Below, piece after piece: positions 1 through 9,580 of a stretch of DNA of 64,000 nucleotides (position 1 is the first letter of the stretch; the number at the start of each line of letters is the position of its first letter). Made by a program: the position numbers and the translations under genes. The notes under the pieces were generated by a model that made no database searches, was not told the DNA's origin, and saw only the letters and a list, made by a program, of their open reading frames with translations. The DNA comes from Mycolicibacterium crocinum (lineage in GTDB: Bacteria > Actinomycetota > Actinomycetes > Mycobacteriales > Mycobacteriaceae), in assembly GCF_022370635.2 (NCBI RefSeq), contig NZ_CP092362.2, positions 2,852,001-2,916,000 of the forward strand, written 5' to 3'.

Positions 1-647
1 TCACCGATCTGCGCAGTGTGCAGACCCTGGTCGACGGCGACAAACTGCGGCTGACCTACGGCGCGCAGGACCTGTCGCAGCACGATTCGGGCGCCTACAC
101 CGGTGACATCAGCGGCGCGTTCCTGGCCAAGCTCGGTTGCACGTTCGTGGTCGTCGGACACTCCGAGCGCCGCACGTATCACCATGAGGACGATGCGGTC
201 GTCGCCGAGAAGGCGGCCGCGGCGTTCCGGCACGGCCTGACCCCGATCGTGTGTATCGGCGAGCAGCTCGAGGTCCGCGAGGGTGGCGGCCACGTCGAGT
301 TCTGCGTGAACTCGCTGCGGGGCTCGCTGGCCGGGCTGACCAAGGAGCAGCTGGCCGGCGTCGTGATCGCCTACGAACCGGTGTGGGCCATCGGCACCGG
401 CCGGGTCGCCAGTGCGGCCGACGCGCAGGAAGTGTGCGCTGCGATCCGGGCCGAGCTGGGCAACCTGGCTTCGCCGGCCGCGGCCGACGGTATCCGGGTG
501 CTCTACGGCGGCTCGGTGAACGCCAAGAACGTCGGCGAGATCGTCGCCCAGAAGGACGTCGACGGTGCGTTGGTGGGCGGAGCGTCGCTGGCTGGCGAGC
601 AATTCGCCACCCTGTCGGCAATCGCCGCAGGTGGGCCGCTGCCGTGA
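1..647 (+). CDS. tpiA: Triosephosphate isomerase, 5' end cut by window
   Basis: Glycolytic TIM-barrel enzyme interconverting glyceraldehyde-3-phosphate and dihydroxyacetone phosphate in the cytosol. The open frame enters from the left edge (first full codon at base 3) and stops with TGA at 645-647, so the N-terminal part, including the catalytic Lys strand, lies outside. Visible motifs are the catalytic-His region VVGHSERR, the catalytic Glu loop [13 protein letters not shown] and the phosphate-binding YGGSVNAKN. About 214 residues of the usual ~260 are present. A GTG at 18 is internal, not a start. The next gene on the same strand is secG, as in M. tuberculosis. Confidence 0.97.
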   Translation, partial: TDLRSVQTLVDGDKLRLTYGAQDLSQHDSGAYTGDISGAFLAKLGCTFVVVGHSERRTYHHEDDAVVAEKAAAAFRHGLTPIVCIGEQLEVREGGGHVEFCVNSLRGSLAGLTKEQLAGVVIAYEPVWAIGTGRVASAADAQEVCAAIRAELGNLASPAAADGIRVLYGGSVNAKNVGEIVAQKDVDGALVGGASLAGEQFATLSAIAAGGPLP

Positions 648-664
648 TGACCGCTTCCACCAGG

Positions 665-670
665 TAGTCT
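665..670 (+). promoter_or_regulatory. Predicted -10 of secG, leaderless start
   Basis: TAGTCT matches the mycobacterial TANNNT -10 consensus and ends 7 nt before the secG ATG at 678. Transcription would begin at or next to the start codon, and no Shine-Dalgarno sequence is visible. No convincing -35 is seen. Inference from sequence only. Confidence 0.4.
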
Positions 671-677
671 GGTCGCC

Positions 678-911
678 ATGGTTTTGACTCTGCAGATCAT
701 CCTGGTGGTCACCAGCGTGCTGGTGGTGCTGCTGGTGCTGCTGCACCGCGCCAAGGGTGGCGGCCTGTCGACGCTGTTCGGCGGCGGCGTGCAGTCCAGC
801 CTGTCCGGGTCGACCGTGGTGGAGAAGAACCTCGACCGCCTCACGCTGTTCGTCACCGGCATCTGGGTGGTGTCCATCATCGGCATGGCACTACAGATCA
901 AGTACAGCTGA
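678..911 (+). CDS. secG: Preprotein translocase subunit SecG
   Basis: 77-residue inner-membrane protein, the small accessory subunit of the SecYEG protein-export channel. It has the expected two hydrophobic helices (about residues 4-22 and 52-72) joined by a glycine-rich cytoplasmic loop with the family pattern AKGGGLSTLFGG. Length is normal for actinobacterial SecG. It follows tpiA by 30 bp. A -10-like TAGTCT lies 7 nt before the ATG, suggesting its own leaderless transcript in addition to readthrough from tpiA. Confidence 0.96.
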   Translation: MVLTLQIILVVTSVLVVLLVLLHRAKGGGLSTLFGGGVQSSLSGSTVVEKNLDRLTLFVTGIWVVSIIGMALQIKYS

Positions 912-936
912 TCTGTAGGCCGCGACCGCTCCCGCG

Positions 937-2664
937 TCAGCGAGTGAACCGGTAAATATCGCCGCCCAGCGGGATCAGCGGGACGACTCCTTGCCGCACC
1001 GTGGCCCCGTCACCGTGGCCCAGACCCCTCAGCCAGTGCAGAATCTGCTCCTGCTTGGCGCGGGTGTTTTCATATGCCGTCGAGCTGACGTAGTAGAACT
1101 CGCGGGCCGCCACAGCGGGACCGGCGTCGGGACGGTTGGCAAGGATGACGTCTTGGGAGGCGGCGAACACCTTCGTGCGGGGATCGGCATGCCACAGGAT
1201 CGCGGGCAGCACGCCGAAGTGGTCGGAGTCCACGATCAACGCGTCGGCACGCGCGATATCTCGAAGCGGTTCGAACTCCGAACGGTGAACCACGAACAAC
1301 GCCGACGAGACAATCGCACACACCAACAGCACCGCCGGTAGCGCGGAGGCCAGCCGCTGCCACCGGACGCCCGGGCTGTCTTGGGCATCGAGGCCGTCTT
1401 GAGCCATTCGCGCCACGCCGACGAACAAAAATGGTGTGACGAAGTACAGATATTGCAGACCTATCGCTTGCACGGGGCTGATGAACGAGACGTACATCGC
1501 GAAGGCTGTCAGCAGGCACAACACGCCCGCACAGATCGGCAGCCGCTGGACCGTCAGCCAACCGTCCACACCGCGCGGCCCCGATCGGATGGCCCGCACC
1601 ACGATCCTGACCACGAGATACGTCGTGCCCACACCGATGGCGATGCTCAGCAGGTTGATCACCACGTACTGGGGCTGCGCCCAGTCGAGCAGACCGTAGG
1701 GCAACGGGTGCGACCAGTCGAGGGGGTTGAAGAGTTGCAGCGCCGTCGGTATGACTGCACCCGCGCGCTGAAACAGTTGCGGGAATGTGAAGGACTGCGC
1801 CTGTTCGCGCGCCCGCCAAACAGATTCCATGAAACTCGGCTCCACGACATAGAACGCCACTGCCGCCACCACGACAGCGAGCCCCAGCTGAGCGAGCTCC
1901 CTCAATGAGCGACGCCGCCACAGAATTGCCGCCACCAAGACAATGGTGACGGCGGCGGGTATCGGGAACTGAAAGTGCGTCAGGACCCCGACGACCAGCA
2001 CGACACAGAGCGCGACCAGATAGCGCAACTGCTTCTTCTGGAGCCAGAGCACGGCCACGAGCAACAACGCCGCGGTGAACATGGTGAACAGTGAGTACTG
2101 CCGGATGACGCTCACCGCGGTCCGCGACGGCAGGCTCACCGTCCAGGCCAGCGTTGCGAGGAAGCTCAGCGTGCTCGACACCGCCAGCACCCGGCAGGTG
2201 ACGTAGATGATCACCGCTGTCAGGCACACGACGACGAGATTGAGCACGAGACCGCTGACGAGCGAGACGCCGAACAGCACGAACCAGACATGAAGCACCC
2301 AGAAGTAGAAGGGCGGGTGGATGTCGTAATGGACCATGTCGCTTTGGATCTGGCCAAAGCACCAGTGGGAGCTCAATTGCCAGTACCGCTGCCACTGCGA
2401 GGCATCCGCCCAGTGGCCCTTCAGCGGCGAGTTCAGGAAGTTCCCCTGATTGCACGTTGCGGTGACGACGCTGATGACGTCATCGTGGTCGACCAGCACG
2501 ACCGCCATGAGTTTCGGTAGATAAATCAGGACGGCGACGGCCACGAGAACGAGCACCAATACGTAATCGGCTGTGGACCGACGTGCGGCTTCCGGCGTCG
2601 CAAAAATTCTCAGCACAGGACGATACGGCCCCCTATTCGGCTGAACTGCCGCTCCCCACGGCAT
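937..2664 (-). CDS. GT-C type membrane glycosyltransferase (GT39/ArnT-like)
   Basis: About 575 residues, mostly hydrophobic, with roughly 10-12 membrane helices. After the first helix comes an acidic loop VDHDDVISVV, the position of the catalytic Asp in GT-C enzymes, followed by HYDIHPPFYFWVLHVW, typical of the GT39/ArnT superfamily that uses polyprenyl-phosphate sugars. The C-terminal ~120 residues are soluble and extracytoplasmic. The ATG at 2664 was chosen because longer readings run into ppc; a GTG at 2616 is an alternative. Acceptor and sugar are unknown. It is divergent from ppc (112-bp gap) and has no counterpart at this place in M. tuberculosis, so it is an accessory gene, possibly acquired. 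Confidence 0.75.
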   Translation of the reverse strand: MPWGAAVQPNRGPYRPVLRIFATPEAARRSTADYVLVLVLVAVAVLIYLPKLMAVVLVDHDDVISVVTATCNQGNFLNSPLKGHWADASQWQRYWQLSSHWCFGQIQSDMVHYDIHPPFYFWVLHVWFVLFGVSLVSGLVLNLVVVCLTAVIIYVTCRVLAVSSTLSFLATLAWTVSLPSRTAVSVIRQYSLFTMFTAALLLVAVLWLQKKQLRYLVALCVVLVVGVLTHFQFPIPAAVTIVLVAAILWRRRSLRELAQLGLAVVVAAVAFYVVEPSFMESVWRAREQAQSFTFPQLFQRAGAVIPTALQLFNPLDWSHPLPYGLLDWAQPQYVVINLLSIAIGVGTTYLVVRIVVRAIRSGPRGVDGWLTVQRLPICAGVLCLLTAFAMYVSFISPVQAIGLQYLYFVTPFLFVGVARMAQDGLDAQDSPGVRWQRLASALPAVLLVCAIVSSALFVVHRSEFEPLRDIARADALIVDSDHFGVLPAILWHADPRTKVFAASQDVILANRPDAGPAVAAREFYYVSSTAYENTRAKQEQILHWLRGLGHGDGATVRQGVVPLIPLGGDIYRFTR

Positions 2665-2776
2665 TCCTGGACAGTAGTTGAAGCCGGCCGCAAGGTCCAC
2701 GGGGCAAGATCGCGAGGGGACCACCTGCTCAACCCCACGCCCTGCAGTACCCACCGAGCACCGGAATACTTGAGGG

Positions 2777-5572
2777 ATGGCTGAAGCTGCGGACGCGTCG
2801 CTGGAACCGATCGGCGCGGTACAGCGCACCCAGGTGGGACGCGAGGCCACCGAGCCGATGCGCGAGGACATCCGACTGCTCGGCGCGATCCTCGGCGACA
2901 CCGTGCGCGAACAGAACGGCGACGAGGTATTCGAGCTCGTGGAGAAGGCCCGCGTCGAGTCGTTCCGCGTCAGACGATCTGAGATCGACCGGTCCGAGCT
3001 GGCCCAGCTGTTCGACGGCATCGACGTCCATCAGGCCATCCCGGTAATCCGTGCCTTTACGCACTTCGCGCTCTTGGCCAACGTCGCCGAGGACATCCAC
3101 CGTGAGCGGCGTCGCGCCGTGCACGTCGCCGCCGGGGAGCCGCCGCAGGACAGCACCCTGGCCGCCACCTACGAGAAGCTCGACGCCGCACACCTGGACG
3201 CCGCCACGGTGCAGACGGCACTCACAGGTGCGCTCGTCGCGCCGGTCATCACCGCCCATCCGACCGAAACCCGCAGGCGCACGGTCTTCGACACCCAACA
3301 CCGGATCACCCAACTGATGCGGGTGCGGTTGCACGGTCAGGACGAGACCGAGGACGGCCAGCCGGTCGAGACCGAACTGCGCCGACAGATCCTGACGCTG
3401 TGGCAGACCGCGCTGATCCGGTTGTCCCGGTTGAAGATTCAGGACGAGATCGAGGTGGGTCTGCGGTACTACCCGGCGGCGTTCTTCGAGGTGATTCCGA
3501 AGGTGAACGCCGAGGTTCGCGAGGCGCTGCGCGCCCGTTGGCCCGACGCCGACCTGCTGCCGGAGCCGATTCTGCGCCCGGGCTCGTGGATCGGCGGCGA
3601 CCGCGACGGCAACCCGAACGTGACCGCCGAGGTGGTGCGGCTGGCCACCGGCAGCGCCGCCTACACCGCGCTGGGGCACTACTTCTCCGAGCTGACCAAG
3701 CTCGAGCAGGAACTGTCGATGTCGGCGCGGCTGGTGAAGACCACCGACAAGCTGGTCGCCCTGGCCGATGCCTGCACCGAGCCGGCCCGGATGGACGAGC
3801 CCTATCGGCGGGCGTTGCGGGTGGTGCATGCCCGCCTCACGGCGACCGGTCACGACATTCTGGACCGGACGCCGCAGCACACCCTCGATTTGGGGGTGCA
3901 GCCCTACGCGACGCCTGACGAATTGTTGAAAGATCTCGACGTCATCGACGCATCGCTGCGCGGCAACGGCAGCGCGCTGCTGGCCGACGACCGGCTGGCC
4001 AGACTGCGGGAAGCCGTGGATGTCTTCGGGTTTCACCTCAGCAGCCTGGATATGCGGCAGAACTCCGACGTCCACGAGGAGGTCATCGCCGAACTGTTGT
4101 CGTGGGCCGGGGTACATCCCGATTACGCGTCGCTGTCCGAACGGGAGCGGGTCGTCGTTCTGACCGCCGAGCTGAAAACCCGCCGCCCGCTGGTGCGTGA
4201 CGACTCCGAGGTGTCGGAGCTGGCCCGCAAGGAACTCGACATCGTCTTTGCCGCTGCCCGCGCCGTCAATGTGTTCGGCCCCGAAGCGGTACCCAACTAC
4301 ATCATCTCGATGTGCCAGTCGGTGTCCGACATGCTGGAGGCCGCGATCCTGCTGAAAGAGGCAGGGCTGCTGGATGTTTCGGGCGACGACGTCTATGCGC
4401 CCGTCGGTATTGTTCCGCTGTTCGAGACGATCGACGATCTGCAGCGCGGTGCGTCGATTCTCGAGGCGATGTTGGATCTTCCGCTGTACCGCGCGATGAT
4501 CCACGCCCGCGGGGAAAGCCAGGAGGTGATGCTGGGCTACTCCGACTCCAATAAGGACGGCGGGTACCTCGCTGCCAACTGGGCGCTCTACCGGGCCGAG
4601 CTGGATCTGGTGGAATCGGCCCGCAAGACCGGTATCCGGTTGCGGCTCTTCCACGGTCGCGGCGGTACCGTCGGCCGCGGCGGCGGCCCGAGCTACGACG
4701 CGATCCTGGCCCAGCCGCCCGGTGCGGTCAACGGCTCGCTGCGGCTGACCGAACAGGGTGAGGTGATCGCGGCCAAGTATGCCGAACCGCGCATCGCCCA
4801 TCGCAACCTGGAGACGCTGCTGGCGGCCACACTGGAGTCGACGCTGCTGGACACCGAGGGTCTTGGTGACCTCGCCGAACAGGCCTACCAGGTGCTCGAC
4901 GACCTCGCCGCCCGCGCGCAACGGGCCTACGCCGAATTGGTCCACGAGACACCGGGATTCGTCGACTACTTCAAGGCATCCACACCCGTCAGCGAGATCG
5001 GCTCACTCAACATCGGCAGCCGACCGACATCGCGCAAACCCACCACGTCGATCTCCGATCTACGGGCGATCCCGTGGGTGCTGGCCTGGAGTCAATCACG
5101 TGTCATGCTGCCCGGCTGGTACGGCACAGGCACCGCGGTCGAGGAGTGGATCGCCGAGAACGACGGCGGCCTCGAGGTGCTCCAGGAGCTCTACAAGAAG
5201 TGGCCGTTCTTCGCCACTGTGCTGTCGAATATGGCTCAGGTGCTGGCGAAGGCGGACATGGGACTGGCCGCCCGGTATTCCGAGCTGGTCGACGACGAGG
5301 AGTTGCGCGCCCGGGTGTTCGACAAGATCGTCGCCGAGTACGGCCGCACTCTGCGGATCCACCAGCTGATCACCGGGCAGGACGATCTGCTCGCCGACAA
5401 TCCGGCCCTGGCCCGCTCGGTGTTCAACCGCTTCCCATACCTGGAGCCGCTCAACCACTTACAGGTCGAGTTGCTGCGCCGCTACCGGTCCGGGGACGAC
5501 GACGAGCTGGTCCAGCGCGGCATCCTGCTCACGATGAGCGGGCTGGCGTCGGCACTGCGAAACAGCGGCTAG
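2777..5572 (+). CDS. ppc: Phosphoenolpyruvate carboxylase
   Basis: 931-residue cytosolic enzyme that carboxylates phosphoenolpyruvate with bicarbonate to oxaloacetate, refilling the TCA cycle. Family landmarks are intact: catalytic His161 in [22 protein letters not shown], the Lys593 signature [10 protein letters not shown], the glycine loop [14 protein letters not shown] and [20 protein letters not shown]. It ends RNSG, where many family members end RNTG. The ATG at 2777 is preceded by TGAGGG. DUF309 gene 5577-6074 follows after 4 bp. M. tuberculosis lacks ppc here, whereas other mycobacteria carry it near secG and the pentose-phosphate genes (established knowledge, from memory). Confidence 0.97.
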   Translation: MAEAADASLEPIGAVQRTQVGREATEPMREDIRLLGAILGDTVREQNGDEVFELVEKARVESFRVRRSEIDRSELAQLFDGIDVHQAIPVIRAFTHFALLANVAEDIHRERRRAVHVAAGEPPQDSTLAATYEKLDAAHLDAATVQTALTGALVAPVITAHPTETRRRTVFDTQHRITQLMRVRLHGQDETEDGQPVETELRRQILTLWQTALIRLSRLKIQDEIEVGLRYYPAAFFEVIPKVNAEVREALRARWPDADLLPEPILRPGSWIGGDRDGNPNVTAEVVRLATGSAAYTALGHYFSELTKLEQELSMSARLVKTTDKLVALADACTEPARMDEPYRRALRVVHARLTATGHDILDRTPQHTLDLGVQPYATPDELLKDLDVIDASLRGNGSALLADDRLARLREAVDVFGFHLSSLDMRQNSDVHEEVIAELLSWAGVHPDYASLSERERVVVLTAELKTRRPLVRDDSEVSELARKELDIVFAAARAVNVFGPEAVPNYIISMCQSVSDMLEAAILLKEAGLLDVSGDDVYAPVGIVPLFETIDDLQRGASILEAMLDLPLYRAMIHARGESQEVMLGYSDSNKDGGYLAANWALYRAELDLVESARKTGIRLRLFHGRGGTVGRGGGPSYDAILAQPPGAVNGSLRLTEQGEVIAAKYAEPRIAHRNLETLLAATLESTLLDTEGLGDLAEQAYQVLDDLAARAQRAYAELVHETPGFVDYFKASTPVSEIGSLNIGSRPTSRKPTTSISDLRAIPWVLAWSQSRVMLPGWYGTGTAVEEWIAENDGGLEVLQELYKKWPFFATVLSNMAQVLAKADMGLAARYSELVDDEELRARVFDKIVAEYGRTLRIHQLITGQDDLLADNPALARSVFNRFPYLEPLNHLQVELLRRYRSGDDDELVQRGILLTMSGLASALRNSG

Positions 5573-5576
5573 CCCC

Positions 5577-6074
5577 ATGGCACGCGACCGCGACGAGTCC
5601 GGCCGGCCCCGCAATGCCAGGGCCCGCGACGAACTCGGCCGGCCGCTACCGGAAGGCGTCGAAGGAGTGCCCCGCATCCCGGACGATCTTCAGATAGCGC
5701 CGGCCGAAACACTGGCCTATGCGCAGGATCTGCTGAACCGGGGCCGCGCTTTTCACGCACATGAGGTTTTCGAGGCCGCGTGGAAGAACGGTCCCGACGA
5801 CGAGCGCACGCTCTGGCAGGGCCTGGCCCAACTCGCCGTGGGCATCACGCACATCCAGCGCGGTAACCGCAAGGGCGCCGCAGCGCTACTGACGCGTGCG
5901 TCGATCCTCCTGGGCAGCGTCACCGACGCGCCATACGGCGTCGACCTCCTCGGTCTGACCGCGGCCGCAACCGCACTCGCCGACGATCTCACAAAGGACG
6001 CGACCATCGACCCGGCACGACTGCGCCCCCGGTTGGGAACCAAACCGGCGGGAGAAGCGTCAAACCCACTATGA
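5577..6074 (+). CDS. DUF309 family protein
   Basis: 165 residues. The N-terminal ~45 are charged and probably disordered. The rest is the helical DUF309 domain with its hallmark FHAHEVFEAAWKNG (about residues 60-73) and a downstream GLAQLAVGITHIQRGN helix. The biochemical function of the family is unknown. It starts 4 bp after ppc stops, so the two are probably co-transcribed, and its stop overlaps the ATG of a possible small ORF (ATGA at 6071-6074). Confidence 0.85.
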   Translation: MARDRDESGRPRNARARDELGRPLPEGVEGVPRIPDDLQIAPAETLAYAQDLLNRGRAFHAHEVFEAAWKNGPDDERTLWQGLAQLAVGITHIQRGNRKGAAALLTRASILLGSVTDAPYGVDLLGLTAAATALADDLTKDATIDPARLRPRLGTKPAGEASNPL

Positions 6075-6187
6075 CGCAACCCTGTTCACTCGAAAACACC
6101 GCAGAACTCATCGGACCGCTGCCGCTGGTCGCGCCGCCCGTGCTGGCCGACTGGTCAGCCGCCGACCCCGCCGACGGCTGGTGGTGA
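6071..6187 (+). CDS. Possible 38-residue ORF coupled to the DUF309 gene
   Basis: An ATG overlaps the upstream TGA (ATGA), a classic re-initiation arrangement, and opens a frame of 38 codons ending TGA at 6185-6187. The peptide starts MTQPCSLENTAELIG, is Pro/Ala rich and ends DGWW. It shows no domain I recognise and overlaps the 3' end of the opposite-strand P450 gene by 33 bp. It may be a real small protein, the stump of a gene cut by the P450 neighbourhood, or chance. Confidence 0.3.
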   Translation: MTQPCSLENTAELIGPLPLVAPPVLADWSAADPADGWW

Positions 6188-7498
6188 AGCGCTGACGACT
6201 GCCGCGGGCCCGAGGCTGACGGGTAGATGTTTCACCCCGCGCAGCAGGGTGCTTTCGTTGAGCGTCGGTTCGCCATCCAGAGCAAGCTGTGGGTATCGCC
6301 GAAACAGTGCTTGCAGACCGATGTTCAATTCCAGGCGCGCCAGCGCTGCGCCGATACAGACGTGGATCCCCGAGCTGAAGCTGAGGTGCTCGCGGGCATT
6401 GGCGCGGGTGGTGTCGAACTCGTCAGGACGGTCGAAGACCGCGGGGTCCCGATTGGCGCCTGCGATGACGACGAACACTGCCTGCCCTTCGTCGATGCTG
6501 CAGCCCTCGATCTCGACAGGCTCGGTCGCCACCCGCACCCCGATCTGGGCGACGGAGTCGTAGCGGAGTGTCTCCTCGACCGCGTTTGGCCAGCCCTCGG
6601 GATGCGCTTGCAGATGAGCCAGCTGCTCGGGGTGACGTAGAAGCGCCACCACCGCATTGCCGAATGCATGGGTGGTGGTGATGAATCCGGCGCCGAGGAG
6701 CAGGCCGGCGAACATCCTGACCTCTTCTTCGGTCAGGTCGCTGTCCTGCAGGACTGCGGACAGGATGCTGTCGTCAGCACCGCTGCGCCGGAGCCGTTCG
6801 ATATGTGCGGCGATGTAGCCCTCGAATTCGAGCAGTGCCGTCGACGCCGTGCGGAAGTCGCCCCAGGCGGGAACGGTGGTGGTGAGAAGTTTGGCGCCCG
6901 GTTCGGCGAACGCGTGGAGCTCCGGGATCTCGTCGCGGGGCACTCCCAGCATCTCGGCGATGACCTCGATGGGAATTCTGGCCGCGAAGGCGGCTATCAG
7001 ATCACAGTGCGTCTGGCCGGCGAGGTCGTCGAGCACCGTGTTGGTGATCTCGTGGATGCGGTGCTGGAGTCCGTCGGTCGCGCGTGGTGTGAAAGCCCGT
7101 GAGACGAGGCGACGCAACCGACTGTGCACGGGTGGGTCCACCACCAACAGCGACGGCGGTTCCACCGGATTCATCATGCCCGGGTCTGTCTTTGCAACCA
7201 GCCACCGAACGATGCGGAAAGGGGAGCGATCGATCGGTTTGATGGTTCGGAATCTGTCGTCGCGCAGAACTTTTCGGACAACCTGAGCGTCAGCGGTCAC
7301 CCATGCACTTGCGATCGCCGTGGATATTCGCCCCTGCTGCCGGATCTGCTCGATGAGGCGATAGGTGTTCTCTGGACGGTCGCTGTCGATGAGGAGACGC
7401 GCGAACGGGTCACCGCGATGTGCGAGCACCTTGAGTGCTGAACGAGCAAGCCCGTAGCCCAGGAACCAATGTGCCCTGGCCTTGACATGCAGGTCCAT
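6155..7498 (-). CDS. Cytochrome P450, CYP140-like
   Basis: 447-residue soluble haem-thiolate monooxygenase. The haem-binding loop FSSGIHVCIG contains the proximal ligand Cys381; the K-helix ExxR is EETLR. The I-helix reads GAGFITTTHAFG, so the usual acidic residue before the conserved Thr is Ile, which may change proton delivery. The N-terminus (WFLGYGLARSALKVLAHRGD) and the C-terminal LPVSLGPA resemble my memory of mycobacterial CYP140; this subfamily call is tentative. Substrate unknown. No ferredoxin or reductase gene is adjacent. It lies 11 bp downstream of the coiled-coil gene 7510-7896 on the same strand, so it may be read from the pentose-phosphate operon. Confidence 0.88.
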   Translation of the reverse strand: MDLHVKARAHWFLGYGLARSALKVLAHRGDPFARLLIDSDRPENTYRLIEQIRQQGRISTAIASAWVTADAQVVRKVLRDDRFRTIKPIDRSPFRIVRWLVAKTDPGMMNPVEPPSLLVVDPPVHSRLRRLVSRAFTPRATDGLQHRIHEITNTVLDDLAGQTHCDLIAAFAARIPIEVIAEMLGVPRDEIPELHAFAEPGAKLLTTTVPAWGDFRTASTALLEFEGYIAAHIERLRRSGADDSILSAVLQDSDLTEEEVRMFAGLLLGAGFITTTHAFGNAVVALLRHPEQLAHLQAHPEGWPNAVEETLRYDSVAQIGVRVATEPVEIEGCSIDEGQAVFVVIAGANRDPAVFDRPDEFDTTRANAREHLSFSSGIHVCIGAALARLELNIGLQALFRRYPQLALDGEPTLNESTLLRGVKHLPVSLGPAAVVSASPPAVGGVGG

Positions 7499-7509
7499 GG
7501 GCTGACCCG

Positions 7510-7896
7510 CTAACGACCCTGGCGGCGCATCGCGTTGACCACCCCGCGCACCGCCGACTCGGTGGCCGCCAGCGGTGACATCACCGCCTCACCGATTCCC
7601 ACGATGCGCTCGATGCGGTCGACGATCCCTTCCATTCGCTCGACCACCGCGTTGAGCCGGGGCGCGAGCTCATCGATGCGGGTCAGGGTGGAGTTGAACA
7701 CGCCCAGCGTCTCCTCGAAGTATTCGAGGGTGCCGTTCATCCCGCTCATCGTGGTGTTGAGGTCGGTCAGGGACTCGCTCATCTGAGTCAGGATTGTGTC
7801 GAGCTGGTCGACGGTGACGTCGGCGTTGAGTGCGGCCTGGGCCAGGGTCTTGATCCGGTCGCGACCGGTGCGCGGCGGGGGCGGCTTGTCAACCAT
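7510..7896 (-). CDS. Small coiled-coil protein, Rv1444c-like
   Basis: 128 residues from an ATG at 7896. Longer readings on the same frame would overlap pgl and are rejected. The N-terminus is basic and proline-rich, followed by a long amphipathic heptad-like stretch (about residues 25-105, repeated Leu/Ile/Met with MSESLTDLNTTMSGMNGTL), consistent with a coiled coil. No membrane segment or catalytic motif is seen. It is the last gene of the tkt-tal-zwf-opcA-pgl cluster, 4 bp after pgl, the position of Rv1444c in M. tuberculosis. Function unknown. Confidence 0.75.
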   Translation of the reverse strand: MVDKPPPPRTGRDRIKTLAQAALNADVTVDQLDTILTQMSESLTDLNTTMSGMNGTLEYFEETLGVFNSTLTRIDELAPRLNAVVERMEGIVDRIERIVGIGEAVMSPLAATESAVRGVVNAMRRQGR

Positions 7897-7900
7897 GGGC

Positions 7901-8644
7901 TCAGTCTTGCAGCTTGCTGGCCGCCTCGGTGTCGAGAAGCCAAACCGTGGCCTCACGGCCCTTCGCGCCCGCCGCCGGCCAGTCGGCCGGTTTCGCGCCG
8001 CCGACCGCCTCGGCGACCGCCTCGGCCTTGCCCTCACCCGACACCACCAACCACACTTCGCGCGAGCGGGTGACGGCAGGCAGTGTCAGCGTGATCCGCC
8101 GCGGCGGGGGTTTGGGGGAGTCCTCGACACCGACCACCAGACGCTTGGTTTCCGCGACGGCAGGAGTGTGCGGGAACAGCGAATTGATGTGACCTTCCGG
8201 ACCCATTCCGAGCAGATGGACATCGAAAACCGGTGTTGGCTCGCCGGATTCGGCGTTGGCGGCGAGCACGCTCTCGTAGGCCAGCGCCGCCGCGTCCAGG
8301 TCGTCGCCGAACTCGCCGTCGCTGGCCGCCATCGGATGCACGTTGCTGTCCGGGATGTCGATGTGGTCGAGCAGTGCCTCGCGGGCCTGCTTGTCGTTGC
8401 GCTCGTCGTCGTCGGCCGGCACGTAGCGTTCGTCGCCCCAGAAGACGTGCACCTTCGACCAGTCGATCGCCTCGTCGTGCGCGCCGACATGCTTGAGCAG
8501 GTTGATTCCCGTTCCGCCACCGGTCAATACGATGAACGCCCGCCCGCGCGACGCGATCGCGGTGGTGATCGCCTCCACCAGCCGGTCGCCGACGGCGGCC
8601 ACCAGCGCTGAGCTGTCCGGGTAGGTCTCGACTATCTGGCTCAT
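7901..8644 (-). CDS. pgl: 6-phosphogluconolactonase
   Basis: 247-residue cytosolic enzyme hydrolysing 6-phosphogluconolactone in the oxidative pentose-phosphate pathway (DevB type, NagB/RpiA fold). The motifs are [23 protein letters not shown] and [15 protein letters not shown], which form the substrate pocket of the family. The ATG at 8644 lies 24 bp after opcA ends. Product flow with zwf and OpcA in the same operon is direct: Zwf makes the lactone that Pgl opens. Confidence 0.96.
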   Translation of the reverse strand: MSQIVETYPDSSALVAAVGDRLVEAITTAIASRGRAFIVLTGGGTGINLLKHVGAHDEAIDWSKVHVFWGDERYVPADDDERNDKQAREALLDHIDIPDSNVHPMAASDGEFGDDLDAAALAYESVLAANAESGEPTPVFDVHLLGMGPEGHINSLFPHTPAVAETKRLVVGVEDSPKPPPRRITLTLPAVTRSREVWLVVSGEGKAEAVAEAVGGAKPADWPAAGAKGREATVWLLDTEAASKLQD

Positions 8645-8668
8645 GCGGCGGCCTTTCCGGCGACGGGA

Positions 8669-9580
8669 CTAGACGTACTGCACCTTCTCAATACCCGCCA
8701 ACGCCTCGTGGTAAATCTCGTCGGCATCGAGCCGGCGAAGATCTTCGGCCAGGCATTCCCGGGTCTCGCGGCGAGGCAACGGCAGCAGCGCCTCCGGGCG
8801 TGCGGTGCGGGTCAGGGTGGCGGTGATGCCCTCCTGCGGGCGGGCGAGCGTCACCGTCTCGGAGTCGCGCACCAGCTCGACCTTCAGCTCGCCCACCGCT
8901 CGGGTCACTGTGCCGTCGATCCGGCTGGCCAGCCAGCCCGCCAGGATGTCGAGGGCCGGCTCGTCCTTGAGGCCGGACACCAGCGCCGACGTCAGCGGCT
9001 CGTACGGGGCCTGATCCACCGCTGACGCCAGCAGGGCACGCCAGTAGGTGATCCGGCTCCACGCCAGGTCGGTGTCACCATCGGTGTAGCCCTGCAGCCG
9101 GCTCTTGATCGCCGCCAGCGGGTCTTCGGTCCCCGTGGCATCGGTGATCCGCCGAATGGCCAAGCGGCCCAACGGATCCTCGGCGGGGACCGCCGGGGCG
9201 ACGCCCGGCCACCAGGCCACCACCGGGGTGTCGGGCAGCAGGAACGGCAGCACCACGCTGCTGGCGTGATGAGACAGCGGCCCGGAGATCCGCAGCACCA
9301 CCACCTCACCGGCGCCGGCGTCGGCGCCCACCCGCAACTGCCCGTCCAGCCGAGCGTCGTTCGCCAACCGGTCGGCGGGAACAACGACGATGATGCGGCA
9401 GGGGTGTTCCCGGCTCGCGGAGACCGCGGCCTCGATGGCGTCCTCCACCCGGGCCTCGATGTCGGGCGCCACCACCAGCGTCAGCACCCGGCCCAGCGTG
9501 ATCGCCCCGCCCTCTTCGCGCAGCGCGGTGATCTTCTTGTTGAGCTCGTTGGTGGTCGTATCGGGCAGGTCGACAATCAT
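8669..9580 (-). CDS. opcA: Glucose-6-phosphate dehydrogenase assembly protein OpcA
   Basis: 303 residues. OpcA is a non-catalytic partner needed for active, multimeric glucose-6-phosphate dehydrogenase in cyanobacteria and actinobacteria. Recognised by order and by family features: N-terminal [16 protein letters not shown], a core CRIIVVVPAD, the PDTPVVAWWPG segment and a C-terminal domain ending EIYHEALAGIEKVQYV. Its ATG (9580-9578) shares one base with the zwf TAA (TAATG), so translation is coupled. A longer reading upstream lies inside zwf and is rejected. Confidence 0.95.
   Translation of the reverse strand: MIVDLPDTTTNELNKKITALREEGGAITLGRVLTLVVAPDIEARVEDAIEAAVSASREHPCRIIVVVPADRLANDARLDGQLRVGADAGAGEVVVLRISGPLSHHASSVVLPFLLPDTPVVAWWPGVAPAVPAEDPLGRLAIRRITDATGTEDPLAAIKSRLQGYTDGDTDLAWSRITYWRALLASAVDQAPYEPLTSALVSGLKDEPALDILAGWLASRIDGTVTRAVGELKVELVRDSETVTLARPQEGITATLTRTARPEALLPLPRRETRECLAEDLRRLDADEIYHEALAGIEKVQYV

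Noticed and set aside
2729..4945. ~740-codon frame antisense to ppc
   Set aside because: Shadow of ppc, which carries all PEPC motifs.
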